From assembly GCA_009777995.1 (NCBI GenBank), contig WRKT01000015.1:1-51746 (forward strand): a stretch of 51,746 nt of DNA, in the 5' to 3' direction. Source of the DNA: Treponema sp. (GTDB lineage Bacteria > Spirochaetota > Spirochaetia > Treponematales > Breznakiellaceae). A model generated the notes under the pieces. It saw nothing but the letters and a program-made list of their open reading frames with translations, had not been told where the DNA came from and ran no database searches. Shown here piece by piece: positions 32,968 through 42,410 of this stretch. Every line of letters starts with the position of its first letter. The first letter of the stretch is position 1. A program made the translations under genes and the position numbers.

Positions 32968-34572
32968 TTATACTCCTAATATTTCTCCATAGGCATCCAG
33001 CACCGGATCGCCTGAACTTTTTCCTGCCTTTGTGAGTATCTTTTTGGCAAGCACCTTGCCTAATTGCACCCCTTCCTGGTCAAAGCTGTTTAGGTTCCAG
33101 ATAAAGCCCTGGAACATCACCTTATTCTCGAAATGGGCTAAGAGTGCACCAAGGGCCTGGGGGGTAAGCCTATCTCCGTAAATAAGACTCACTGGCCTTC
33201 CTCCGGGGAAGTCCTTATTACCGTTATCACTGCCCTGCCCTATTGCAAAGGCTGTGATCTGGGCCGCAAGGTTAGCATTTAGCTTTGCCTGACTCGTAGA
33301 CCCGTCAATTACACTGTCATCCTTCCTCTGACTCTGCTTGAAGCCGATGAACTGGAGGGGAATTATGTCCGTGCCCTGATGGAGGAGCTGGAAGAAGGAA
33401 TGCTGGCCGTTCGTACCCGGCTCTCCGAAAATTACGGGGCCTGTCGAGTAAGAAATCGGTTTCCCGTCCCTGTTTACCCTTTTCCCGTTGGATTCCATGT
33501 CCAATTGCTGCAAGTGAGCGGGGAAACGTGAAAGGGCCTGGCTATATGGAAGTATGCAGGTGCATCCCATTTTTAGGAAGTTCCTCTCCCATACACCGAT
33601 TAGGGCATCCAAAAGGGCGGCATTTTTAGTAATATCGGGGTTAAGGGCTGCCTTATCTGCAGAGGCGGCTCCAATGAGCAGGTCTTTAAAGACGTCATTT
33701 CCGTAGGCGAGAGAGAGGATCACTCCGCCGACGGGGGATGTGGAGGAGTATCTGCCCCCGATAAAGTCATCAAAGTAGAATGAGTCAAGGTAGCCGGGGT
33801 TATTTGCAAGGGGGCTTGTTTCGCTTGTTACTGCAAGCATGTGTTTCCCGGGATCAAGCCCCGCATTTTTGAGTTTTTCCTTAACGAAGAGCTCGTTTGT
33901 AAGGGTTTCCTGGGTTGTGCCGCTTTTTGAAACAAGAACAAAGAGGGTTTCTTCAAGAGGCAGAGAGGAGCTTATCTTGGAAGCGTCATCGGGGTCCACA
34001 TTTGAGATAAACTCGGCACGGTAGGTGATTTTGCCTTCGGCGGCTGCCCAGTTTTCAAGGGCAAGGGAAAGTGCCCTTGGCCCAAGGTCGGAGCCTCCGA
34101 TGCCGATCTGTGCAAAGCAGGTGAAGCGTCTCCCGGGGGCGGGGCCGATTTCCCCTGAGCGTACTCTCTCGGTAAATTCTGAGAAGCGGATAAGTTCTTT
34201 TCGGTAAAAGGCCCCGAGGTCCCTGCCCTCGTTTTCAACGCTTATGCCTGTTGCCGTCTTTTCATCAAGGCTGCGGGAGAGCTGGTGGAGAACCTTTCGA
34301 TCTTCCCCCGTATTCATTACTTCGCCTTCTAAAAGGGCCTTATACTTTGGGATAAGCTCCAGTTCATCAGAAAGGGCCTGTAATGCATTTAGAACCTTTT
34401 CGTCTACGGATTTTGCTGCCCAATTATAGACAAGTCCCTCTGCAAGAAAGGTCTGGCAAGTTTTAACCCTGTCGGCATTAAGCATCTTCTTGAAGTCGAA
34501 GGCTTCCGATTTGTTTGCAATTTCAAGAAGGCCTGCATAACCTGCACTCTTGTCAAAATCCGTATACTTCAT
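32968..34572 (-). CDS. pgi: Glucose-6-phosphate isomerase
   Basis: Glycolytic enzyme interconverting glucose-6-P and fructose-6-P, cytoplasmic. The chosen ATG (34570-34572) is preceded by AAAGGAGG and gives 534 residues, normal for the long form. Sugar-phosphate binding motifs are GIGGSDLGPRALSLALE and LVSKSGTTQETLTNE; GGRYSSTSPVGG is also typical. The catalytic region GQHSFFQLLHQGTDIIP and the C-terminal GVQLGKVLAKK with the active-site Lys are present. It heads a transcript that continues into the second oppC gene with 2 bp between, an odd partnership. A weak promoter TTGTTG-17-TATTAA may lie in the gap shared with the FapA-like gene. Confidence 0.95.
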   Translation of the reverse strand: MKYTDFDKSAGYAGLLEIANKSEAFDFKKMLNADRVKTCQTFLAEGLVYNWAAKSVDEKVLNALQALSDELELIPKYKALLEGEVMNTGEDRKVLHQLSRSLDEKTATGISVENEGRDLGAFYRKELIRFSEFTERVRSGEIGPAPGRRFTCFAQIGIGGSDLGPRALSLALENWAAAEGKITYRAEFISNVDPDDASKISSSLPLEETLFVLVSKSGTTQETLTNELFVKEKLKNAGLDPGKHMLAVTSETSPLANNPGYLDSFYFDDFIGGRYSSTSPVGGVILSLAYGNDVFKDLLIGAASADKAALNPDITKNAALLDALIGVWERNFLKMGCTCILPYSQALSRFPAHLQQLDMESNGKRVNRDGKPISYSTGPVIFGEPGTNGQHSFFQLLHQGTDIIPLQFIGFKQSQRKDDSVIDGSTSQAKLNANLAAQITAFAIGQGSDNGNKDFPGGRPVSLIYGDRLTPQALGALLAHFENKVMFQGFIWNLNSFDQEGVQLGKVLAKKILTKAGKSSGDPVLDAYGEILGV

Positions 34573-34655
34573 ATATCCTCCTTTTTTTCTCCCATTCTTT
34601 AATACATTAATACGCATTACTGGATTAATCAACAAAAAGTTGCGATAATTATAGT

Positions 34656-36032
34656 ATGGCCTATGGTGCTGAAACCGAATATGACGGTAAGATCATCCTG
34701 AACTTCTTCCCGAATAATCTTGAGGTTCGAGGAGACTTCTATCCCCATGAACCGGGCGGAATACCCATAGACGACGATTATATCAGAGACCTTCTTTATA
34801 GGGCAAATATAGTTCACGGCATTCAGCACGAGCAGATACATGCCGCCTACGAGGCCTGCACTGTCCACGGAGATACGGTAAGAGATGTATTGATTGCAAA
34901 GGGTGATCCTCCTGTTAATGAGGTGCCTGAGCATCTTCAGTTTAACCCTGCACTTAATCAGGCAAAACTTCCCGATGATGAGGATGCCGTTGTAGATCAT
35001 AAGGAAAGGTCATCATTCATAATAATAAAAAAAGGTCAGGCCCTTGCAAAATTAAGGCCGTTACGAATCGGGGTTAATGGGACTAATATTTTCGGGGGAG
35101 ATATTGAGTTTAAGGTTGCAAAGCCCCAGGAGGTTTTCCAGGGGGAAAATACCCACATGGAGGGGAGCTTCCTGCTTGCATCTGTGTCAGGTCAATTGGT
35201 GCAGACAAAGGGGGCTTTGCATGTAAGAGAAGCCCTGCATATAAAGGGCTCTGTCGGTTACGGTACCGGGAATATCGTTTTCCCGGGGAGCGTTCAGATT
35301 GACGGAACTGTTTCTGACGGGTTCAAGATCTTCTGCGGAGATACCCTTACGGTAAAGCAGACCTTTGATGTAAGTGAAGTGGTCACAAAAAATGACCTTA
35401 ATGTTGCAGGGGGCATAATCGGCCGTGCACAGGCAATGCTGAAAGTCGGCGGCTTGATCAGAACGAAGTTTATCGAGAATTGCAGGGTTGCAGGAAGGAT
35501 GGATGTAAAGGTAGAGCTGGAAATTCTGAACTCGAATATTTATACGATGGGCTTACTGGAAATGGGAGAGAAGGGCCGCATAGTCGGGAGTGAAATTTAT
35601 GCATTTAAGGGCGTAAGGGCAGGCTCCATAGGTAAGGCGACGGGGAAGGCTGCAAGGATTCACTGCGGAATTGACTTCGCGATGGAGCAGGAGAAGGAAA
35701 GGCATAACCGCGTTCTTTATGCAATATCAAGCAAGATGAAGCAGATTAATACCCTTCTTGAAGACCCTGCAACAAGCACTAAGAAAAGGGAGCAGCTTGA
35801 AGTCCATTTTAAAAAGCTTGAAGAAGAGCAGACGAAAACTCAAGAGAAAATCACAGAAATTATTGGAAAACTTGAGAATTTCGAAGCTGCTACCATTGAA
35901 GTAAGGGGTGAGATAATACCGGGAACCCTGATAGAGATATGCCAAACTGCACTTTTTGTAACAACTCCCTTAAAAAAGGTAAGAATCAGGCTTGACAGTA
36001 GTCAAGGGAAACTGATAATCGATAATTTATAG
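34656..36032 (+). CDS. FapA-like protein (DUF342)
   Basis: A 458-residue cytoplasmic protein of the FapA/DUF342 family, linked to flagella or polymer-regulated functions in several bacteria. The N-terminal FapA domain (about 10-110) includes IDDDYIRDLLYRANIVHGI. The middle (about 115-330) is a beta-rich, polymer-like stack with repeats such as GSVGYGTGNIVFPGSVQIDGTV. A coiled coil lies at about 335-405. The last part carries VEVRGEIIPGTLIEIC, typical of the family. There is no Shine-Dalgarno sequence; GATAAT ends 6 nt before the ATG, so it may be leaderless. In spirochaetes this fits flagellar or cell-shape roles, but that is inference. Confidence 0.85.
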   Translation: MAYGAETEYDGKIILNFFPNNLEVRGDFYPHEPGGIPIDDDYIRDLLYRANIVHGIQHEQIHAAYEACTVHGDTVRDVLIAKGDPPVNEVPEHLQFNPALNQAKLPDDEDAVVDHKERSSFIIIKKGQALAKLRPLRIGVNGTNIFGGDIEFKVAKPQEVFQGENTHMEGSFLLASVSGQLVQTKGALHVREALHIKGSVGYGTGNIVFPGSVQIDGTVSDGFKIFCGDTLTVKQTFDVSEVVTKNDLNVAGGIIGRAQAMLKVGGLIRTKFIENCRVAGRMDVKVELEILNSNIYTMGLLEMGEKGRIVGSEIYAFKGVRAGSIGKATGKAARIHCGIDFAMEQEKERHNRVLYAISSKMKQINTLLEDPATSTKKREQLEVHFKKLEEEQTKTQEKITEIIGKLENFEAATIEVRGEIIPGTLIEICQTALFVTTPLKKVRIRLDSSQGKLIIDNL

Positions 36033-36041
36033 TATTTTTTA

Positions 36042-36578
36042 CTAAAAATCCTCTAAGGGCTCGTCTTTATCTGCCATATCAGGGATTACATACGCCAAAG
36101 TCCCGCTTTTCCTGACCCTTAACTCGGCAAATCCCTTTGCAACAAGGGCATCAAGGGATTTTTTAGCTTCTTCTATGCTGATATCCGCACCAAGGGCGAG
36201 ATCACTTACAGAAATTACACCATTATTATCTTTTGCAAGTCTTAGAATTATCTTTTCGGGGTGATCTTTTGCGTTTTTTTTCTCGTTGACCACCTTATAG
36301 GCTGCGTCATTTGCGTAGCGCCAGTTCCCGGTGTTTCCCGATGCCCTAGAGCTTCTCTGCCTGTAAAAGCTCTGATCGAGAAGCTCCCTTCTAATATTTG
36401 CCTCCCTTACCTGATAAGAGAGGGTGAAGAAATCGTAAATTGCGCCAATCATCCCGAGGCCTCCGGTGAACATCCAAAGAAGCCCTGTGGGAATCTTGCC
36501 AAGGTAAAATCTGTGAAATCCAAGGGCTCCGAAGCCCGATAATAGCCATAATAGGTATGCAATACCGGTACTATACAT
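36042..36578 (-). CDS. TM2-domain protein with C-terminal winged-helix-like domain
   Basis: A 178-residue protein. The N-terminal TM2 domain (about 5-55) has two helices with the motif GALGFHRFYLGKIPTGLLW and GMIGAIYDFFTL between them. After a polar linker the C-terminal about 70 residues look like a small winged helix: IILRLAKDNNGVISVSDLALGADISIEEAKKSLDALVAKGFAELR, then a beta hairpin. This domain usually reads DNA or acts as a dimer module, unusual after a membrane domain. It converges with the FapA-like gene (9 bp gap) and lies after mutS2 in the same direction. Confidence 0.82.
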   Translation of the reverse strand: MYSTGIAYLLWLLSGFGALGFHRFYLGKIPTGLLWMFTGGLGMIGAIYDFFTLSYQVREANIRRELLDQSFYRQRSSRASGNTGNWRYANDAAYKVVNEKKNAKDHPEKIILRLAKDNNGVISVSDLALGADISIEEAKKSLDALVAKGFAELRVRKSGTLAYVIPDMADKDEPLEDF

Positions 36579-36596
36579 ATTGCCTTAATTCTAACA

Positions 36597-39005
36597 TTAA
36601 ATCGTCTTTAGGGCAACTTCGGTTCTGCCAAATCCGCCGAGTTCGGGGTGGGAGAAGTGGTAATCGGCAATTCTCCTGTCCTTTTTTAGATAGTCATGGA
36701 CGCCCTTGCTCAGAATGCCCTCCCCCTTCCCGTGAATTACAGCGAAACTTGAAAGGCCTCCAAGAATTGCAGCTTCAATCTGCCGGTCAAGGGCAGAAAG
36801 GGCCTCCTGTAAGCGCATACCCCTAAGGCTCAGTTCCATGCTCAAGGGGGCTGAAGGAGCAAGATCGACTGTCCAGGACCCGGTTTTCCTTGCCTGCTTC
36901 GATGTTTTTTCAGGTTCCCTTAGCTGCAGCTCGCTTTCGTTAATGCTTAATTTTACCGAGCCGATTTCTACTATCCACTTATCTTCGTTTGAGGTCTTTT
37001 TATCCTTGCGAATGATTCGGCCGGGTTTTCGGGTCTCGCCTACAAGGACATCGGCCCCGACCTTAAACGAAAGTAGTTTTTCTTTTTTTGGGCCTGTACT
37101 TCTTAGGGCCTTGGTCTCTTTAATGAGTTTTTCATCTTCGGCCCTTACCTGCTCTTCTAGATTAGAAAGGAAGTCCTTTACCTTAAGAGTCTTTTCCCTA
37201 TTGAGCTCTCCTTCCTTAACTTCCCTGACCAAGTTTTCAAGGGTCTTACGGCTTTCTGTAAGGAGCGCTCTTAAGCTGCCTGCACCGTCTGCACGGAGTT
37301 CAAGCTCCTTCTGCCTAAGCCTGAGTTGTCTTAAATCGGCTTCACGTCTCTCTTCAATGAGCCGCTTCTCTTCAATTTTTCCTGCCTCTGCAACAAGATC
37401 CAGCTCCCTATGCTTTTCCTTAAGTCCTGTAATAAGGGCAGATACATCGGAGCGCTCATTGTCGAGGTAATGGCGGGCCCCCTTTATCAGCTTATGGGGG
37501 AAGCCGTTTCTATAGGCGATGTCGAGGGCACGGCTCTCGCCGGGGATCCCCATAACAATTTTATATGTTGGTGATAAGGTTTTCCCGTCAAATTCCATTG
37601 AGGCATTCTCTACCCCCTCTGTTGTATAGCCGTAGTTTTTTAGGATTCCGTGATGTGTTGTTACAATCAACCGGCTCTTCTCTTCGATGAAGTGATCTAG
37701 AATTGCCATTGCGATGGCGCTTCCCTCTTCAGGGTCAGTGCCTGAGCCAAGTTCATCGAGTAAAACCAAAGAGCGCTCGCCCGAGGATTTTATGATTTGG
37801 GCGATGTTTATCATGTGGGCAGAAAAGGTTGAAAGGGACTGGCTTATCGACTGCTCATCACCTATATCTGCATAAACCCCGTCAAATACAGGGAGTAAGC
37901 TTATTTGGGATGCAGGGATTGCAAGGCCGAATTGATTCATAAGTGCAAGCAGACCGAGGGTCTTTAGGGCCACGGTCTTGCCCCCCGTATTGGGCCCCGT
38001 AATTATTACGGTACGGATTATTCCGGTCATTGCAAGGTCAAGCGGCACTGCATTCCGCCCGAGGAGGGGGTGCCTTGCTTCTTTAAGGATGAGCTTTCCT
38101 TCCCTTTCATCACTTATAAAATTATACTTCTTTTCAAAACCATACCGCGCTCTTGCCCTTAGGGTTTCCAAATAAACCATTCCCTTGTGAAAGGCCTTAA
38201 GCCTATCCCTTCCGCCTGAAATACTCCCTGTAAGCTCCCTTAAGACGCGTCTAATCTCGGCATCGAGCCGGCGGTTTTCCAGAAGAAGCTCGTTGTTCTT
38301 CTCGACGACTTCTTCAGGCTCGATGAAAATGGTTTGCCCCGATGAAGAGACCTCGTGGACTATGCCCCGAATGCGGCCCCTGAAATTTGCCTTGACTGCC
38401 AAAACCATTCGGCCGTCCCGCTGGGAAGGAATTTCGGATTGCAGCATTTTCCGTATTTCTTCTTTTTTAACGTAACGGGAACCTGCGCTTTCAATGTCCT
38501 TTTGTAAAGAGCGAATCCTTCTTTTGATTTCGCGGAACTCGGGCAAATCGCGCAGATTGCCTTCCCTGTCAAAGACCCTGAAAATCTCTTCGCGAATATC
38601 TGAACATTCGGGGAGGGAAGCTAAAATGCCGGGGATTGGGTCATCTTTAAAATCATTGCCGGGTATTACAGGCATTGGCTTTAAGAGCCATTGTTTTAGA
38701 TTTTCACATCCTGTTATAAAAACGCCGATTGCAAAAAACTCGTCCGCATCGAGGACCATACCGTCGACTGCGAGCTTAGGCAGTACCTGTCCTATTGAAG
38801 GGAGGCTTTCCCTTAATTCCCCTCCAAGGAATAACATGCGATTTGTAAGGGAGGAGGTAAGGGCTTTAAGTTCTTTCACTTCTTCTTCTTTCAGGCAGGG
38901 CTGCTCGGAGAGGAGCAGTTCCTCTGCCTCGACGCTTAGGCAATAAGAAGAGACATCATTTTTAATTACATCGAACTCAAGGAGTTTAATGGTTTTCTCG
39001 TTCAC
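36597..39005 (-). CDS. mutS2: MutS2 ATPase with Smr nuclease domain
   Basis: An 802-residue protein. MutS2 acts on stalled or collided ribosomes and branched DNA rather than in mismatch repair. The MutS core has helices and clamp, then Walker A GPNTGGKT (337-344), and LLDELGSGTDPEEGSAIA as Walker B and signature. A long coiled coil (about 510-640) leads to the KOW-like part and the C-terminal Smr domain (about 722-802) with LSLRGMRLQEA and VIHGKGEG. The start is GTG, overlapping the rsgA stop (GTGA), so the two are coupled. Confidence 0.95.
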   Translation of the reverse strand: MNEKTIKLLEFDVIKNDVSSYCLSVEAEELLLSEQPCLKEEEVKELKALTSSLTNRMLFLGGELRESLPSIGQVLPKLAVDGMVLDADEFFAIGVFITGCENLKQWLLKPMPVIPGNDFKDDPIPGILASLPECSDIREEIFRVFDREGNLRDLPEFREIKRRIRSLQKDIESAGSRYVKKEEIRKMLQSEIPSQRDGRMVLAVKANFRGRIRGIVHEVSSSGQTIFIEPEEVVEKNNELLLENRRLDAEIRRVLRELTGSISGGRDRLKAFHKGMVYLETLRARARYGFEKKYNFISDEREGKLILKEARHPLLGRNAVPLDLAMTGIIRTVIITGPNTGGKTVALKTLGLLALMNQFGLAIPASQISLLPVFDGVYADIGDEQSISQSLSTFSAHMINIAQIIKSSGERSLVLLDELGSGTDPEEGSAIAMAILDHFIEEKSRLIVTTHHGILKNYGYTTEGVENASMEFDGKTLSPTYKIVMGIPGESRALDIAYRNGFPHKLIKGARHYLDNERSDVSALITGLKEKHRELDLVAEAGKIEEKRLIEERREADLRQLRLRQKELELRADGAGSLRALLTESRKTLENLVREVKEGELNREKTLKVKDFLSNLEEQVRAEDEKLIKETKALRSTGPKKEKLLSFKVGADVLVGETRKPGRIIRKDKKTSNEDKWIVEIGSVKLSINESELQLREPEKTSKQARKTGSWTVDLAPSAPLSMELSLRGMRLQEALSALDRQIEAAILGGLSSFAVIHGKGEGILSKGVHDYLKKDRRIADYHFSHPELGGFGRTEVALKTI

Positions 39006-39937
39006 AGCAGCCCCGGATTAATTTCGTCTTTTATTCTAAGGAAGCTCATCCATCTGTCTTCATGGATGAAGCCTGCAGAGACTGCTTCAAGGATTTTACA
39101 ACCCGGTTCACTCTGATGTGAGCAGGAAAGACCGTAACTGCATTTTCCTGCAAGGGTTGAGAATTCCTTCATGTATAGAATTAAATCGGATGCAGGTATT
39201 CCCACAGGAACAAAGCGGCGAATACCCGGAGTGTCGATAATGCGGATACTTCCTCCGGTTGAGTTCTCTTCGAGCAGTATGCCCTGGGTGGTTGTATGAT
39301 TCCCGCGATCGTATTTTTCGTTAATGCTTCCGATTCTGATATCGAGGTCAGGTATTAGGGCTTTAATAAGACTTGACTTCCCGACCCCCGACTGGCCAAG
39401 GAGCATTGAAAACTTCCCTTCGATAAATATCTTTAATTCATTTAACCCCTCACCTGTAAGGGCGGAAATGCGAAATACCCTATAACCTATGCGCTCATAA
39501 TCTGAAAGCCTTTCCTCGTAGTCAGGGTCAAATGAATCCTTTATCAAATCTTCTTTATTGCAGACTATGACAGCAGGGATTCCTGCTATCTCTGCCTGTA
39601 AGAGGGCCCTGTCGAGGAAGCGGGGCCTAAAGGGCGGGGAGAGGGGGCTTGTTATGCAGAGTATAAGGTCAAGGTTTGCTGCAAGAAGCTGGGGGGAGCG
39701 GCCTTTTTGGTTATAACGGGCGAACTCGTTCCTTCTCTCTTTTAAGCCGATTATTTGGCCGTCTTTGATATGAACCATGTCTCCGGGGGCTAAGGGGTTA
39801 TAGTAACCCTTAATGTCTTTTAAGACCTTTCCCTTAATGCGGCATTCTATTTCTTCGCCTTGGGCATTCGAGAGACGTAATAAGAAGAGGTTTCGGGAAC
39901 CCTTAATTACGAGTCCCGTTATTAAGCTACTGTCCAT
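39002..39937 (-). CDS. rsgA: RsgA small-ribosomal-subunit biogenesis GTPase
   Basis: Circularly permuted GTPase that acts in late 30S maturation, 311 residues. N-terminal OB-like domain; then G4 NKED (127-130) and G5 SAL (158-160) before G1 GQSGVGKS (181-188) and G3 DTPG (235-238), the order typical of RsgA. The zinc knuckle uses C266, C272, H274 and C280. Its stop overlaps the mutS2 start, and a zinc-ribbon gene ends just upstream (2 bp). The three form one operon. Confidence 0.95.
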   Translation of the reverse strand: MDSSLITGLVIKGSRNLFLLRLSNAQGEEIECRIKGKVLKDIKGYYNPLAPGDMVHIKDGQIIGLKERRNEFARYNQKGRSPQLLAANLDLILCITSPLSPPFRPRFLDRALLQAEIAGIPAVIVCNKEDLIKDSFDPDYEERLSDYERIGYRVFRISALTGEGLNELKIFIEGKFSMLLGQSGVGKSSLIKALIPDLDIRIGSINEKYDRGNHTTTQGILLEENSTGGSIRIIDTPGIRRFVPVGIPASDLILYMKEFSTLAGKCSYGLSCSHQSEPGCKILEAVSAGFIHEDRWMSFLRIKDEINPGLL

Positions 39938-39939
39938 GT

Positions 39940-40230
39940 TTATCTAAATAAATCGTTTAATGCAGATTTGGCATCATCTGAAGACTTTTTCGATTTCTGC
40001 TCCCCTTCGGTTTCATTCCTGTATACAGGGTTAAGAGAAAACCAATCGCAGAAATTCGCACGCTCCGCATCGGAGGGCTTCTCCCCTGAAGCCGCACTCT
40101 CTGCACAGCCGTCCTTGCGCAAATGCCTGCAGTTCTTGCAGGACCTTAGATCCTTTCCGCAATCGAGGCAGGCAAGGGAGCGTCCTATAGGTTCATTCTC
40201 TTTTATTGCCGAGCCGCAATACCAACACAT
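39940..40230 (-). CDS. Small Cys-rich zinc-ribbon protein
   Basis: A 96-residue protein with a dense set of Cys pairs: CWYC at 2-5, CLDC at 21-24, CKNC at 30-33, a further Cys near 42 and C61 in ANFCDWF. The segment DLRSCKNCRHL...GCAE...ERANFCDWF is a recurring pattern in small bacterial zinc-ribbon proteins of unknown role. The C-terminal tail is Lys/Ser/Asp-rich. It heads the rsgA-mutS2 operon, so a ribosome- or RNA-linked role is possible. Function not established. Confidence 0.78.
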   Translation of the reverse strand: MCWYCGSAIKENEPIGRSLACLDCGKDLRSCKNCRHLRKDGCAESAASGEKPSDAERANFCDWFSLNPVYRNETEGEQKSKKSSDDAKSALNDLFR

Positions 40231-40294
40231 ATATTGATTATACTATCAAGTGTCATTACTACTCAATACAAAAAAAATAATGTAAGATTATTTT

Positions 40295-40888
40295 ATGATT
40301 GATATGAGCTTCTGTTCGGCAGGCTGCGGCCGCCCTGTTATTACAGGTTCTGCTTTGTGTGCTGTACACTCGGCAGACCCTGTAGCCGATGCCGAAAGGC
40401 TTGGCGAGCATATAATGGGGCAAACTGCAGTAAGGGACATTTGCGCACAAGGACTTTTTTTTGAAGGGGTGGATTTTTCAAAGCGTCATTATAATTGCTG
40501 CAGTTTTTCCAATGCAGTTTTCTATAATTGCAATTTTGGAGGAAGCCTAATGAGGATGAGCTTCTTCGATTTTGCAACCCTTATTTCCTGCGATTTTAAG
40601 GGGAGCGATCTTCAATTTATGTCCTTTGCGGGTGCTATAATTCAGAGCTGCAGTTTTGAAGGCTCTGAGCTTGTAAGTATAAACTTCTGCGGAAGCAAAA
40701 TAAGTGAGTCACATTTTAACAGAACTAACCTTTATAATAGTCGTTTTATTTATGCGGATTTAAGCAGGACGAACTTTATCGATTGCAATTTAAAGAGGAC
40801 GAATTTCATTCAATCAAAGCAGAACGAAATTTCCTTTCGCTCTTCAAATACTGCAGAGGCTGTATTTAAGCTCGGGGAGTATCAATGA
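40295..40888 (+). CDS. Pentapeptide-repeat protein with N-terminal Cys/His motif
   Basis: A 197-residue protein. From about residue 55 it is built of pentapeptide-type A(D/N)LXX-like steps, here often CDFKG, CSFEG, ANFI and SHFNR, which would form a quadrilateral beta helix. The first 30 residues hold CSAGCGRP and CAVH, a likely small metal-binding knuckle. There is no membrane segment. The role of most such proteins is unknown; some mimic DNA to inhibit gyrase. Its stop overlaps the next start (ATGA). No ribosome site is clear, and an ATG at 40304 is an alternative start. Confidence 0.8.
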   Translation: MIDMSFCSAGCGRPVITGSALCAVHSADPVADAERLGEHIMGQTAVRDICAQGLFFEGVDFSKRHYNCCSFSNAVFYNCNFGGSLMRMSFFDFATLISCDFKGSDLQFMSFAGAIIQSCSFEGSELVSINFCGSKISESHFNRTNLYNSRFIYADLSRTNFIDCNLKRTNFIQSKQNEISFRSSNTAEAVFKLGEYQ

Positions 40889-41493
40889 AACTCTATTTTC
40901 ATTACTGTGCTTCGGGGTTAAGTAACTGTTATTTACTTGGGGGAGATACCGCTCCGCATAAGGCAATAATTATAGATCCCGGAAACATGGACTCTGCATT
41001 ATTAAAACTAATCGAAGACAATAATTTTGAGCCTGAGGGGATTTTTATTACCCATGATCATATTGATCATGTAAATGGGTTAAAAACATTCTTAAAAATC
41101 TACGATGCAAAGGTTTATGCAGTGGCTCCTGAAATAGGGGAGCATGGAACGGTGAGGGTAAGGGACGGAGATAAGATTGAAATAGGGCCTTTTAAAATCG
41201 AAGTCTTTACTGTCCCGGGGCATACTTCAGATTCGGTAGTATATAAGATAGGCCGCCTTCTTTTCATAGGTGATGCCCTTAGCGCAAGTCTGATGGGACG
41301 CACCGTGAACTCTTTCTCAAAGACCACCCTGATAAATGCCCTTAGAAAAAAGATACTTTCACTGCCGGGAGACTATACGATCTTACCCGGGCACGGACCC
41401 CCCACCACCCTTGAAGCCGAGCGCCGATTTAATCTTGATTTAAACTCTTATGAGCAGCAAAAGGATCGCCGCCCAACCTTTAAGATAGACTAG
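40885..41493 (+). CDS. Metallo-beta-lactamase-fold hydrolase (glyoxalase II-like)
   Basis: A 202-residue metal-dependent hydrolase. The metal motif THDHIDH gives H57, H59, D61 and H62; further ligands are H113 (PGHTSDS), D130 (GDAL) and H170 (PGHG). The length and PGHTSDSVVY / LPGHGPPTT segments match the small glyoxalase II-like subgroup that cleaves thioesters such as S-lactoylglutathione, or other acyl groups. It is coupled to the pentapeptide gene. Substrate not determinable. Its stop shares CTAG with the stop of the convergent gene. Confidence 0.88.
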   Translation: MKLYFHYCASGLSNCYLLGGDTAPHKAIIIDPGNMDSALLKLIEDNNFEPEGIFITHDHIDHVNGLKTFLKIYDAKVYAVAPEIGEHGTVRVRDGDKIEIGPFKIEVFTVPGHTSDSVVYKIGRLLFIGDALSASLMGRTVNSFSKTTLINALRKKILSLPGDYTILPGHGPPTTLEAERRFNLDLNSYEQQKDRRPTFKID

Positions 41494-42410
41494 CGCCAGG
41501 GCCTACCTGCAGCAAAACCCCATCTATTGTTAACATAATTTGAAAATGCCTCCGCCTCGGAAGTAAAAGCCCTTCCAAGATCGGGCCAGAAACGGTTGCC
41601 CTCCCTTGTGCGCTCTTCCCTTGCAGGCAGTATTGCCGCATAGCTTGGGTTCTCTGCAAGCAGGCGATTTGGAATAAACTCCCCGAAGAACCAGGCCGCC
41701 CCTGCTGTAGTCTGCTGAAGGATGTGGCCCTTAAACTCTTTTACCATGAGGAACTCATCATTTAAATCGTATTGCTGAACATAAAAGTAGGCTAAAAGAA
41801 CTTCCTTTGCATAATCGGGGAAATTATCCCATCTTTGCCTTGAAAAAAGCCTAAAGTCTTCGTCAATGAAAAATAAGCCATGGAATGCCTCATGGGCCAT
41901 GAAACGGGGGCGGAGGGTGGTGCTTACCCTGTCCGATTCTCTTGAAAGGGAGAGAACTGCCCCTGTACCGGGTACAAATTCCTGAAAGCTGTTTCTTCTT
42001 ATAATGCCTGCCTGCAGAAGTATGTTCTGTAACTCCCTTTCTTCCCTTGTCAGGGGGAAGTTAGCTCTTCTTGCAGTCTCGAAAAACTCGGCTAAAGACT
42101 CTGCCCTATAATCATGGGCATTCCACCCGTGCAGGCCCACGAGCTCAGAGTCGGTCATAAGACGGCCGCGGAAGCCCAGTTTCTCGACAAAGAAGGCAAG
42201 GCGCTTAAAGAGCCTATCCTGTACAGCAAAGGTGGCCGTATCAAAAATGATAATTTGGGGGAAATCGTCCCAGAGGAAAAACTCATAGCGGCTGTCTCGC
42301 CAGTTTTCTATCGGGTAGTTTAAGACATCCCTTGGATTAGACCTTACAGGAGAGCTTTGAGAGAAGGCGGGAAATGCGATTATCAGGAAGCAAAGCAAAA
42401 GCCTTTTCAT
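41490..42410 (-). CDS. Secreted protein with HExxH metalloprotease-type motif
   Basis: A 306-residue protein with a signal peptide (about 1-18, cleavage likely after AFS). HEAFH at 173-177 is a zinc-peptidase motif with catalytic E174; the third ligand may be E or H further on (for example E204 or H231) but is not certain. The rest, with WRDSRYEFFLWDDFPQIIIFD near the start, is not recognised. It is coupled to the upstream gene by an ATGA overlap. A periplasmic peptidase is plausible; activity unproven. Confidence 0.65.
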   Translation of the reverse strand: MKRLLLCFLIIAFPAFSQSSPVRSNPRDVLNYPIENWRDSRYEFFLWDDFPQIIIFDTATFAVQDRLFKRLAFFVEKLGFRGRLMTDSELVGLHGWNAHDYRAESLAEFFETARRANFPLTREERELQNILLQAGIIRRNSFQEFVPGTGAVLSLSRESDRVSTTLRPRFMAHEAFHGLFFIDEDFRLFSRQRWDNFPDYAKEVLLAYFYVQQYDLNDEFLMVKEFKGHILQQTTAGAAWFFGEFIPNRLLAENPSYAAILPAREERTREGNRFWPDLGRAFTSEAEAFSNYVNNRWGFAAGRPWR

